Below, one piece after another: positions 35,201 through 46,200 of a stretch of DNA of 64,000 nt (positions within the stretch are counted from its first letter, which is position 1; each line of letters begins with the position of its first letter). The translations under genes were made by a program, and so were the position numbers. This DNA is from Romanomermis culicivorax. Lineage: Eukaryota; Nematoda; Enoplea; Mermithida; Mermithidae. The notes beneath the pieces were generated by a model that saw only the letters and a list, made by a program, of their open reading frames with translations, made no database searches and was not told the DNA's origin. The stretch spans positions 124,001 through 188,000 of the forward strand of contig CAWUHX010000040.1 of the NCBI GenBank assembly GCA_963922205.1. The letters are read 5' to 3'.

Positions 35201-38200
35201 GTACCAAAATTTAAAGGTTATATATTTTATAACATACCTTATGTTATAACATATCTCATGTAGTTACATATACCAGGTATTAGCATATGTGCACAAAATA
35301 TAGCAGCCTGATTAAGAAAAAGAATAAGTTATAAGAACATAATATATGGCTTCCATATGTAAAATTTTAAAAGAAATACTTTTACTGCATGTTATGACAT
35401 AGATGATTGTTATAACATATTTTGCATGTTGAAAAATAGAATATAACAAATAAAATCTCTCTATAAATGTGAGCATCATGAGCCCCAATATCTAGTGAGA
35501 TACTAAATCCTATATTAAATACTATAATGTACCTTAGATCAGTCGCAAAACAATCGAGAAGCTTTGCCAAATAGATGGGTGGTACAAACTGGTGAGTAAT
35601 TAAAAATATTACATATAGTCTGTTTTGAGCTATTAAAACCATGGGTATCAAATTTTCGTGATATCTCAAAGTTGGAGTGTTTCATTACTAAATAAGATTT
35701 TAAGGTATATCACCATGTGTATGCAGAATTTTCCTTTTTTCAAATTTTTATCTTGATTTTTACTGTAATTTTTGAGAAAAGGTCTAATTATGGGTACACC
35801 AGGTCAGTGTTCTATTTAACACAAAGCTATCTCTAAAATGAGTGTTTCATTTATTCTGCCGTGCCAATATATAATTCTCAACATTGCATAATGCATGGAT
35901 TGTAGGAGATGGTGAATTTAATTCAATTGAATTTAGTTTAATTTAATTTAGTTCAATTTAATGTAGTTTAATTTAATTTAGTTCAATTGAATTTAGCTCA
36001 ATTTAATTTAGTTCAATTTAATTTAGTTCAATTTAATTTAGTTCATTTTAATTTGGTTCAATTTAATTTAGTTCGATTTAATTTAGTTCAATTTAATTTA
36101 GTTCAATTTAATTTAGTTCAATTTCATTTAGTTTGATTTAATTTAGTTTAATTGAATTTGATTCAATTTAATTTAATTTAATTTAATTCAATTTAATTTA
36201 ATTTAATTTAATTTAATTTAATTTAATTTAATTTAATTTAATTTAATTTAATTTAATTTAATTTAAGTTAATTTAATTTAATTTAATTTAATTTAATTTA
36301 ATTTAATTTAATTTAATTTAATTTAATTTAATTTAATTTAATTTAATTTAATTTAATTTAATTTAATTTAATTTAATTTAATTTAATTTAATTTAATTTA
36401 ATTTAATTTAATTTAATTTAATTTAATTTAATTTAATTTAATTTAATTTAATTTAATTTAATTTAATTTAATTTAATTTAATTTAATTAATTTAATTTAA
36501 TTTAATTTAATTTAATTTAATTTAGTTTTATTTAACTCAACAAAATTCTATTTAATTTAATTCAACTTAATACAATTTAATTTTCAAAATTCAACATAAT
36601 TTCATTAATTAAATTCAGTTATCATTTATTCACAATTAAATTTAACTTTGAACATTTATTTTTTTGTTTTTAGATCGTTCAACAAATGTTCCAACCTACA
36701 AAAACATCATTTGTAACAATCCTGCTGAAGCGAATGATATCTATGTGGATGGCAACAGCGTTTTCAGATGTAATGGTTTAGTGGAGACTTTCGAATGTAA
36801 GTCATGTGTGCCTCTAGTAATGGCATTTTTAGAATAGGGCAATGCATATATTTTAATCATCACCATGGGATTCTTGTGGTAAGCCAGTTTGTTCAAGCTC
36901 AGTGTTGAGCATGGACATATGAACATTCTCGAAAATTCTGTTCATTCATCACGCAGCAAGTACAACAAGTACTATTGCGCCTCGGTCCGCTTATCCATTT
37001 CTTATCTTGTGTCTTATGTTTAGAGGTCTCTGCTTAGATCCGAGAATGTCAGCAATATGACTAAAGAGTCTATTGGCTTGTATCAAACTTGCTACCATAG
37101 GTCACTCAAATGAGCTTCTTATTGGTAAAGCCTGATACAGCGCAACAGTTCTTTAGCAGACCTAAACACAACCTTCAGTCGCTATACAGCAACTGAAATC
37201 CAACAGCTTACACGTGAAAAACTACCAGAGTAGTCCAGAGAACCTTATCCAATGGCTCTGGTAAAAGTCGGGAATGTGAGACCCTGCTGTAGCAGAATAT
37301 ATGTGGCCCAATACACCACTGAAGGGGCAATATGTATAATCAATAAATAAACAACGATTGGTGGCCCTACTTTACTGACGTAAAAAGACAATAACAAAAT
37401 TATGGCCGATGGGCGGCTTGCACAATACACATAGAAATTGTGAGAATAATGACGCCTTTTCGCCACTTTCACAATTTGCATGGATGGGATGCCTGCTACC
37501 CTAAGTGCATTCCCGACATGTGGGTTCTGGGTTCAAACCCCTCACCAAGTATTTTTTTCTGGTACACCAGCCATGCGAATCACTCGAAAGTACCCGACCA
37601 CTTTCCACAATTATTAAATATTCTACTGTTTTTTCGAATTTTTCAGATTGTATAGCCTGCGACCACAAAAGCGACATATTTAGCGGTCAACTGGTTACTA
37701 TGGAAAGTTTACGCAAATATGCCCCTAGTATTAAATACGGAAGTAAAATTCCAAAAAAGTCTGATGATGAATGTTGTAACGTTTTATTCCACTTTTTCTT
37801 TAGATGAAACGATACAAATGCAGTATTGCAACAAACATATGGATAGATGTTCGCTACCAAACGGCAAACCACTGGATCCACCAGGTAACACATAATTGTG
37901 TGCTGCCTAGGCCAAGTAGAGTTTTCTCTATCTTTAGTCTACAGAAAAAACACATTAACAAAAAGTTAGCTACATGCAACATATGCCACGAAATTGCATA
38001 TGTTATACATTGGATTATATCATAACATGACATATTTATTTTATAACATGCAGTACATTGATGTGGGATAGGTTATAACATGATATATGTTATAACACGA
38101 GATAGATTATAGCTTACCATATGTTATAACATGAGATATGTAATAACCTACGGTATGTTCTAACATGACGTATGTTATAACATAGTGTTAATGGTAATAT

Positions 38201-40185
38201 ATATATAATGCTCATATTCTGGAATGTTAGAAAATACCATGGTTTGGCATATCTCATGCTACAACATATTCCCAGGTATAACATATTACATCATATAACA
38301 TATCTCATGTTTTAAAATATCCTATGTTATGGCTCAGATCTATGTTATAGCATAAGGCTGTGTTACAAAATATCCCTTCGACGTGGAGAATTTCCTGCGA
38401 GAGTTTTTTCCATCTTTAGTGTATGGAAGAAATGCAATATTAAAAAGTCAGCTACATGCAACACATGCAATGAAAGTGCACATGTTGTACATTGGATTAT
38501 GTTATAACATGATATATTTACTTTATAGCATAGAATACATTGATACAGGATAGGTTATAACATGATATATATTATAGCATGAGATAGCATGGGGTATGCT
38601 ATAACATTAGATCTGTAATAACATAAGTTATGCTATAACGTGGCCTATGTTATAACATAGCGTAAATAATTATATTGTGATGCTCACATTTTGGAATATT
38701 AACACATGCCATGTTTTTGCATATCTCATGCTATAACATATCTCACCTTATAATATATCTCATCTTATAACATATCTCATGTTTTTATATATCCCATGTT
38801 ATGGCTCAGACCAATGTTATAGCATAGGGCTGTGTTACAAAATATGGCTTCAACATGGAGAATTTTCTGAGAGTGTTTTTTCCTGCATTATATAATCAGC
38901 CTCTGTCATAACTTGAGGCTATGTTATAGCATGTGCCTATGATCTAACGTAGGAAAATGTTATACCATGGGGCTATGTCATAATATACATCTCTTCGAAT
39001 GTAAAAGTCTTTGAAAAAAAATTTTTTCCTGTGATATAGACTATAATATAACATATTGCTTTGAAAAGGAATTTTTTTGAAATTTTTTTTTCATACTTGA
39101 GGGCACAAGGTGGTATTAAAACATATAGCTTCCAGAATATAATATTTTGAAAAAAAATATTTCAATACATTATAGAATAAGCACATGTTATAACATGGTG
39201 GAATGTTGCATCATGTGCCTATTTTATGGCATATGACTTCGGTGTAAAAAAGCATCTTTTTATATGCTTTAACATAGGTGCTGCTATAAAATACATTGTG
39301 TGATAACATAACCCAGGTTATAACGTTGCTCATCATGTTATAACATACTCCATGTTATAGCATACCCCATGTTATGACATGCACTATGTTACAACGTACT
39401 CTCTGTTGTACCATACCCTTGTTATAGCGTGCCATATGTTTTAACATGGCATATGTTATCACATAGGTCTATGTTACAACATGTCGGTACATTATAACAT
39501 GTCCGAAAAATGGATAATTTTTTTATGTTATAACATATGCCTATTTTATAATATGTCAGTATTTTATAATGTCGAAAAATGGTAAAAAAATTTTGTGAGG
39601 CCAATGTCATAGCCCATGTTATCAGACACAGGCCCGTGGTATAACATATGGCGTCGTACTGTAGGTATACTTAATGGACAGGATATTAACAATATGATGC
39701 TAAGGTCGTTTTGTTCTGTGTTTTGTGACAAACAGACAGACAGTGACTTGGATTTTAATATCATGGATTATACTACTTTCATATTGTTTGTGTTTTTTAT
39801 ACTATCAAATTTTTTTATTTTATTATGTGTTACATTATTGTTTTTTACATTATCATTTTTTGTATTATAATTTTTTGTATTATATTTTAAATTATTTTTT
39901 TAATTATATTTTTGTATTATTCTATTATATTTTTGTATTATTCTATTTTCATATTATTTGATTATTCTTCATTTGTTTTCTGATGCAACAGTACATAATT
40001 AATGCAACCAATTTTAGATAGCTTACAGTGTAGCTGTCATCAGAATCTTCACCATCAATTTTTATAACATGCTCTTTTTCTACTTTTTAGTCAATTTGTG
40101 CAGCCTTACTGTAACTGGCGCCTCAATATATCGTTTTAAAAATGATGAACTATCGACCAAGAAATGTACACTGTCAGATTATTGA
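32234..40185 (+). CDS. Multi-exon gene of repeated short phase-1 exons (cysteine-containing protein), 5' end not found
   Basis: Exons with AG/GT borders are 32234-32287, 33845-33898 and 35538-35591 (54 nt each), 36674-36796 (123), 37647-37775 (129), 37804-37884 (81) and 40091-40185 (terminal, TGA). All begin in phase 1 and all internal lengths are multiples of three. The three 54-nt exons are homologous: Asp-Arg at the start, a shared E-(T/A)-(V/L)-PN-x-W core. The 36674 exon begins with the same DRS. The 36674 and terminal exons share a VxGxS...R...C pattern, so the protein carries repeats with paired cysteines. An AATAAA lies at 40303. No family is recognised. I found no start exon or signal peptide. 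The intron at 37776-37803 would be 28 nt. The 54-nt exons are also open in phase 0, so the frame rests on the longer exons. Confidence 0.55.
32575..33500. mobile_element. LTR-like repeat, older copy (926 nt)
   Basis: It begins TGTCGTA and ends CCCTCTGACA, like the element at 40785-41593. The last 200 nt of the two align well (GAGGACCAAA then GACCCTCTGACA). The flanks show no target duplication, so it is an old or altered copy. It sits in the first intron of the multi-exon gene. Confidence 0.5.
34125..34280 (+). repeat. Possible tRNA-like SINE fragment
   Basis: AAGGTTCCAGATTCAAGTTCC followed by an A/T-rich tail resembles a decayed box B of the SINE family seen at 37477 and in actin intron 4. 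The similarity is weak. Confidence 0.3.
34440..35420. repeat. Array of palindromic ATGTTATAACAT motifs, first block
   Basis: The 12-nt perfect palindrome ATGTTATAACAT and close variants recur every 20-60 nt, about five exact copies and many half-sites. Spacing is irregular, so this is a dispersed motif array rather than a simple tandem satellite. It occupies the intron before the exon at 35538. Confidence 0.8.
35928..36535. repeat. Pentanucleotide (TTTAA)n satellite
   Basis: About 600 nt of ATTTA/TTTAA units, nearly perfect from about 36170 to 36520 and degenerate (TTTAGTTCAA) before that. It lies in the intron between the exons at 35538 and 36674. Confidence 0.95.
37477..37605 (+). repeat. 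tRNA-like SINE
   Basis: GGTTCAAACCC (box-B-like, 37530) followed by CTCACCAAGTATTTTTTTCTG matches the copies in actin intron 4. An A-box-like segment lies about 45 nt upstream. It lies in the intron just before the exon at 37647. Confidence 0.6.
37990..39660. repeat. Array of palindromic ATGTTATAACAT motifs, second block
   Basis: The same palindrome as in 34440-35420 appears here, with about six exact copies and dozens of one-mismatch and half-site versions. It fills most of the last intron of the multi-exon gene. Two sub-blocks (from about 38030 and from about 38510) are themselves diverged duplicates about 480 nt apart. Confidence 0.8.
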
Positions 40186-40302
40186 TTTGTCAGCAAATGG
40201 GTTCTATTGTCATACATTGAATTTGTTAAATTTTCCAAGTCTATTTTTTATGTGAAGTAATATCACTTACTTCATGGCGACATAATGAAATGAAAGTTTA
40301 TG

Positions 40303-40308
40303 AATAAA
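40303..40308 (+). terminator. Poly(A) signal of the multi-exon gene
   Basis: AATAAA lies 118 nt past the TGA of the terminal exon. Confidence 0.5.
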
Positions 40309-40599
40309 TTTTTTTGATCTGGTATACATCTTACAGTATGATCATGTAATATGATGTGCAGGTACATTTCATGTGATTCATTTTCCTAGAAAGTTGAAGA
40401 AACTGCCTTGGTATTTTATAAGTTTCTGTTTGTGGACATTTGATGATGCTCTAGAATATTCCGCAAATTTTCATAATAGTATATAAACAGTGCTGTTTTG
40501 CATATTAATTCAGTTATATGGGGCTGTAGAGGAGGTCCTCAAAACATATGCATGCACAAAATATAGGCATGAAAATATACCACCTTAACTGCATGCTAG

Positions 40600-40784
40600 G
40601 AGATGTAGAAAGTATGGCCAAAGCTTTGATGTGTGATATTCTATTTCCATGTATGAAGTACACTTGAAGCTTCAACCCTAGAATTGTTCATTCATGTAGA
40701 AAGTACGCCTAAAGCTTTGATGTGTAGAATTCTATTTCCATGTAGAAAGTTTTGAAGCTTCAACCCTAGAATTGTTCATTCATG
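40600..40784. repeat. ~95-nt tandem duplication (TGTAGAAAGT unit)
   Basis: TGTAGAAAGTAYGSCYAAAGC-type units repeat at about 40605, 40697 and 40740 and resume at 41595 after the inserted element, which supplies the empty-site sequence for that insertion. Confidence 0.7.
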
Positions 40785-41593
40785 TGTCGTATTGCGTGCT
40801 CGTATACCCTCGGCTACCTAGCTGCGGTTCTTGGGAGATCCAATCTGGTAGGGCCCCTGACGCTAACCCGGTACTAATTACAGTCCTACTGCACCTGGCT
40901 GAGACTTGATGTACGAAGATATTTATTTTGAGCAAAACAGAAAGTGCAGTGAAATACAACAGTGAAAGTAAATGGGAAACAAATATGCAAAATCCCGAAT
41001 ACGTGAACACAAACGCCTGACTCCTCCCTGCTTTGCAGATCCTTCTGTTCGTCCCTGTGCACAGAGCCACAGGGACTTCAGGATATCTCAATCTGCGGCC
41101 TAAGCTGAAACTTGTGGAAAGACGAAACAAATCTACCTGTTTTCAACACAGCAACTCACTATTTGTCTTGATCAAAATTGAGCGTCGTAACTCCTCAGGC
41201 TGCGTAGGCTCTCAAAGCTAACTTGCGACGTGAAACAATAATACACAAATAAACGCAGGCTCCTTTCTGAGTCACCGCGAATATCGACAAAACGTCGGAT
41301 CCTCAGGATAGGACGACAAGAGCGTACAAAAGGAGACTTTTCTCCAAAAATAATAAAAACGACAATCATGAATAATGTACACTGCGACGCGCCTAACATC
41401 AACTTGCAAGTTGTATGCAAAACTTTCGCGCTGACCATTTATTTGTTTTGGGCCAAAAATATGTGTGACACAAACCGCTTTATCGGTTTGTTAACTTAAT
41501 GATAAATGGAAACACTTTAACAACAAAGGGACTTTAGAGAATGAAAATGAGATAATTAGAGGACCAAAGGTCAGAGGAATTGACCCTCTGACA
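40785..41593. mobile_element. LTR-like insertion (809 nt), probable solo LTR
   Basis: It starts TGTCGTATTG and ends CCCTCTGACA. It interrupts a tandem repeat whose uninterrupted form (ATTCATGTAGAAAG) is present at about 40690. Flanking ATG at 40782-40784 and 41594-41596 would be a 3-bp target duplication. It has no coding capacity and is more GC-rich than its flanks. A diverged relative is at 32575-33500. The three-base duplication is short for an LTR element, so other element types remain possible. Confidence 0.55.
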
Positions 41594-41699
41594 ATGTAGA
41601 AAGTACGCCCAAAGCTTCAACGTGTAAAATTCGACCTCAATGTAGAAAGTCCCCCCTGGCCAATTGGGAATAATATCTCCCCAAAAAATTTCAATGTGA

Positions 41700-43290
41700 C
41701 CCTTTTAATCTAACAATCTAACGGTTTTAATCACTTTTTACAAAATTTGTACAAAAAATTTTGTTTGGGACACAATTTTCGATGATGCCCTATGCTTAAG
41801 CGTGGTTATCGGGAAATATTTTTCACTGTTTCGGACACCATTTTCCATTTTCCATTCTTCATCATATTTCAAAAATTGGAAGTTTCAAAAATTTCAAAAA
41901 CTCCTATGCCGAACAAAGTTTCCACCTCTCAAAATTCTGAATTGCTGCCTGAAATTTTCGACTTTTCAATTTCTTGAATTTTCAGTTATTTTTCTTTATT
42001 TCCCTTTTTCTATTTCCTTTTTTTCCATTCTTTTTATTTTCCATTTTTTTATTTTTGTCATTTTATGAAATTTTGCATTTCGCAAATTTTTCAATTTTAC
42101 CTTAGAAAATTTCAAATATTTGAAAAATTCAAAAATTCAAAAATTTCAAATCTTCCGAAATTTCCAACTTCCAAAAATTCCAAACTTCCCAAAATTCTAT
42201 ATCGAACATTCAAAAAAATTAGATTTTATAATTTTCAAACTCTCACAAAATTTTGATACTTGAACAATTCAAAAATTTTAAATCTTCAGAAATTCTAAAC
42301 TTCAAACATTTCAAACTTCAAAACCAAAAACCATAAAAAATTTAAAACTATCAAAAATTTAAAACTTTCGGAAATTTAAAACAGTAACAAATCACAAAAA
42401 TTCAGAAACTTCAAACTGTCGAAATTTCCAAACTTTCAAAAATTGAAAACAGTAAAAAATTTCAAACATTAAAATTATCATACATTGCAAAATTGCAAGT
42501 ATCTTAACACTTCAAAAATTGGAAAATTTCAAATATTTAAAAAATCTAGAAACCCAAAAATTTTACATCTTTAAAAATTTCATACTTCAAAATTTTAACC
42601 AGTCAAAAATTTGAAATTCAAAAATTCCAAACTTTTAAACATTCAAAAACATAGCACTTGAAAATTCCAAACTGAAAATTCTGTTTTTTTATAAATTTCA
42701 ATCGTTCGGAAAATGTCAAACTTTGGGAAAAATGACAAACTTTCAAAAGTTCCACCCACTCAAGAATTTCAAAAACTCAAAAACTTCAATTTTTTAAAAT
42801 TTTCGAAAGCTCGAAGATTTCAAAATTTCAAAATGTCCGAAATTTCAAAAATTCCAAAATTTCCAAACTTTCAAAAATTTCAAACTTTAAAAACTTTAGA
42901 ACCTTCGAAAACTTCAAACTTCCAAACATTTCAAATGTTCAAAAATTTTTAATTTTAAAAAATTCTAAACATTTTTTGAACTTCCAAAATTACAAAAGTT
43001 CAAAATTTCAAAAATCTCAAACTTTCAAAAACTTCAAACTTCTAAAAATTTCAAACATTTCCAAATTCCCAAACTTCCGGAAAATTTTAAACTTTCAAAA
43101 ATTTCAAATATTAAAATTTCAAATGATCGAAAATTTCAAATATTAAAATTTCAAAAATGTCATGCTTTGAAAATTTCCAAACTTTCAAACATTTTAAGCC
43201 TGCGGAAAATGAAAAATTTCAAAATTTCAAAATTTCAAAATATCAAAAATTTCAAAATTTCAAAATTTCAAAATTTCGAAGTTTCAAATA
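41700..43290. repeat. TTTCAAAA low-complexity DNA
   Basis: Degenerate repetitions of TTCAAAAATTTCAAA and related words. Open frames here are artefacts of composition. Confidence 0.85.
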
Positions 43291-46200
43291 TATCAATCAG
43301 ACTAGTCATTTTTTAGATATACATGTCACTGTTTCCGTTCCTAATCATCTTCTTCTATTTTATATTCTCATCACTATAGCAAACATGTTTTGAAAAAATG
43401 CTAAAATCCAAATACACATCTCTTCTTCCGAAATTTAGAATCACGGTTTCGTAGATATTAAACTTTCAAAAATTTCAAAATTTCAAGATTTTGAAAAATT
43501 GAAATTTCAAAATATTTAAATTTTTAAAAATTCAAAATTTTCAAAAATCCAAAATTTCCAAAAATTCAAAATTTTCGAAAATTCAAAATTTTCAAAAATT
43601 GAATTTTCAAAAATTTCTAATTTTTAGAAATTCAAAATTTTCAAAACTTTGAAATTTTCAAAAATTTCAGACGTTCGAAAATTTTAAATTTTGAAAGATT
43701 TTGCATTCTCAAAAAATTTACATCTAAAAAATTTCAGGCTCCCAAAAATTTCAAAACCTTCTAAAAATTAAAAAAACTGAAAGAAATTAAAACTTTTTTC
43801 AAAAATAACGAAATATAAAACTTTCGAAATTTAAAAATCTAAAAAATTTCAAAATTTCAAAAATTTCAAAATTTCAAAAATTTCAAAATTTCAAAAATTT
43901 CAAAATTTCAAAAATTTCAAAATTTCAAAAATTCCGAAATTTCATAAATTTTAAAATTTTCGCGGTTTGGAAATTATTAATCAGACTAGTCATTCTTGGG
44001 ATTTATCTATAACTTATACACATCACTCTTTGAACTCCTAATCATCTTTTTCTATTTCATCTTCTCATCACTGACGAATATTTCTTAGAAAAAATGCCAA
44101 AATCCAAGATACATCTTTCCTTCCAAAAATTAGAATCACGCCAAACCAAACTGAAAACCACCAATCCAAAACTCGTTTCGACACTTGTATTTGGATCTTA
44201 TCTATTTTTCCAAAAAAATTTAAATTTCAAAAATTACAAAATTTCATCAAATTGAAAATTACAAAATATCAAAAATTTTAAAAATTGAAAATTACAAAAT
44301 TTCAAAAATTTCAAACCTCCAAAAATTTCAAAAATTTCAAAATTTGCAAAATATTAAAATTCCAAAATTTCAAACTTTCAAAATTTCAAAATTCACTTTT
44401 GAGCTTGTAGTCTTCATTTTCTATTTTATATTCTCATCACTGACAACTAACTATTTCTTGGAAAAAATGCCAAAATCTAAGATACATCTTTTCTTCCAAA
44501 AATTAGAATCTCGCCAAACTTCACTGAAAAGCATCAATCCAAACCCGTTTCAATACCTATATTTTCGGATACTATATATTTTTCAAAAAATACATTGGAA
44601 AATATCCAAAATTTCAAAAGTTTCGAAATTCATAAAATTTTCAAAATTATCAAATTTTCAAAATTTCAGAGATAAAAAAATTTCAAAATATCTAAGTTAC
44701 AAAATTTCCAAAAATCCAAACCTTCAAAATTTTAAAATTTCAAATATTTAAAAGTTTAAAAAATTTTTAAATTCACAAATTTCAAAATTTCAAAATTCAC
44801 TTTCGAGCTTCTAGTCATCATTTTCTATTTTATATTCTCATCACTGACAAACAACTATTCCAAGGAAAAAATTCCAAAGTCCAAAACATCTCCTCTTCTT
44901 CCAAAAATTAGAATCCCGCCAAACTTCCGTTTCAATACCTATATTTTTGGATACTATATGTTTTTCAAAAAATACATTTAAAAAAATTCAAAATTTCAAA
45001 AGTTTCAAAATTCACAAAGTTTTCAAAATTCTCAAAATTTTTCAAAATTGTTAAATTTTCAAAATTTCAGAAATAACAAAACTTCAAAATATCCAAGTTA
45101 CAAAATTTCCAAAAATCCAAATCTTGAAAATTTCAAAATTTCAAATATTTAAAAGTTTTCAAAATTTTAAAATTCCCAAATTTCTAAATTTCAAAATTCA
45201 TTTCTGAGCTTCTAGTCAACATTTTCTATTTTATTTTCTCATCACTGACAAATAACTATTTCTAAGAAAAATGCCAAAGTCCAAGACATCTCTTCTTCTT
45301 CCAGAAATTAGAATCTCGCCAAACTTCACTAAAAAGCATCAATTCAAACCCGTTTCAACACTTGAATTTTTGGGATTCTATATTTTTCAAAAAATACATT
45401 TAAAAAAATTCAAAATTTCAAAAGTTTAAACATTCACAAAATTTTTTAAATTCTCAAAATTTTCAAAATTGTTAAATTTTCAAAATTTCAGAAATAACAA
45501 AATTTCAAAATATCCAAGTTACAAAATTTCCAAAAATCCAAATCTTGAAAATTTCAAAATTTCAAATATTAAAAAGTTTTCAAAATTTTAAAATTCCCAA
45601 ATTTCAAAATTTCAAAATTTATTTTTGAGCTTCTAGTCAACATATTCTATCTTATATTCTCATCACTGACAAACAACTATTTCTAGGAAAAAATGCCAAG
45701 TCCAAAACATCTCCTCTACTTCCAAAAAATAGAATCTCGACAAACTTCACTGGAAAGCATCAATCCAAACCCGTTCCAATACCTATATTTTAGGATACTA
45801 TATTTTTTTCGAAAAATATATTGAAAAAAATTCAAAATTTCAAAAGTTTCAAAATTCATAAAATTTTAAAAATTGTCAAATTTTCAAAATTTCAGAAATA
45901 ACAAAATTTCAAAATATCCAAGTTACAAAATTTCCAAAAATCCAAATCTTCAAAATTTCGAAATTTCGAATATTTAAAAATTTTCAAAATTATAAAATTC
46001 CCAAATTTCAAAATGTCAAAATTCACTTTTGAGCTTCTAGTCATCATTTTCTATTTTATTTTCTCATCACTGACAAATAACTATTTCTAGGAAAAAGTGC
46101 CAAAATCCAAGATACATCCTTCCTTCCAAAAATTAGAATCTCGCCAAACTTCACTAAAAAACATCAATCCAAACCCGTTTCAATACCTATTTTTTCGATA

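Noticed and set aside
32234-35591. Phase-0 reading of the three 54-nt exons
   Set aside because: It is open and shows a shared TIEKLCQ-like pattern, but the next exon (36674) has a stop in that phase while phase 1 reads through all exons.
36674-37650. Short frames in the introns of the multi-exon gene, including the one at 37505-37807
   Set aside because: They run across the SINE and the exon border in part; only the exon portion is supported.
39616-39961. Hydrophobic frames after the palindrome array
   Set aside because: Made by TTTTATTA-rich DNA in an intron, with no splice or start support.
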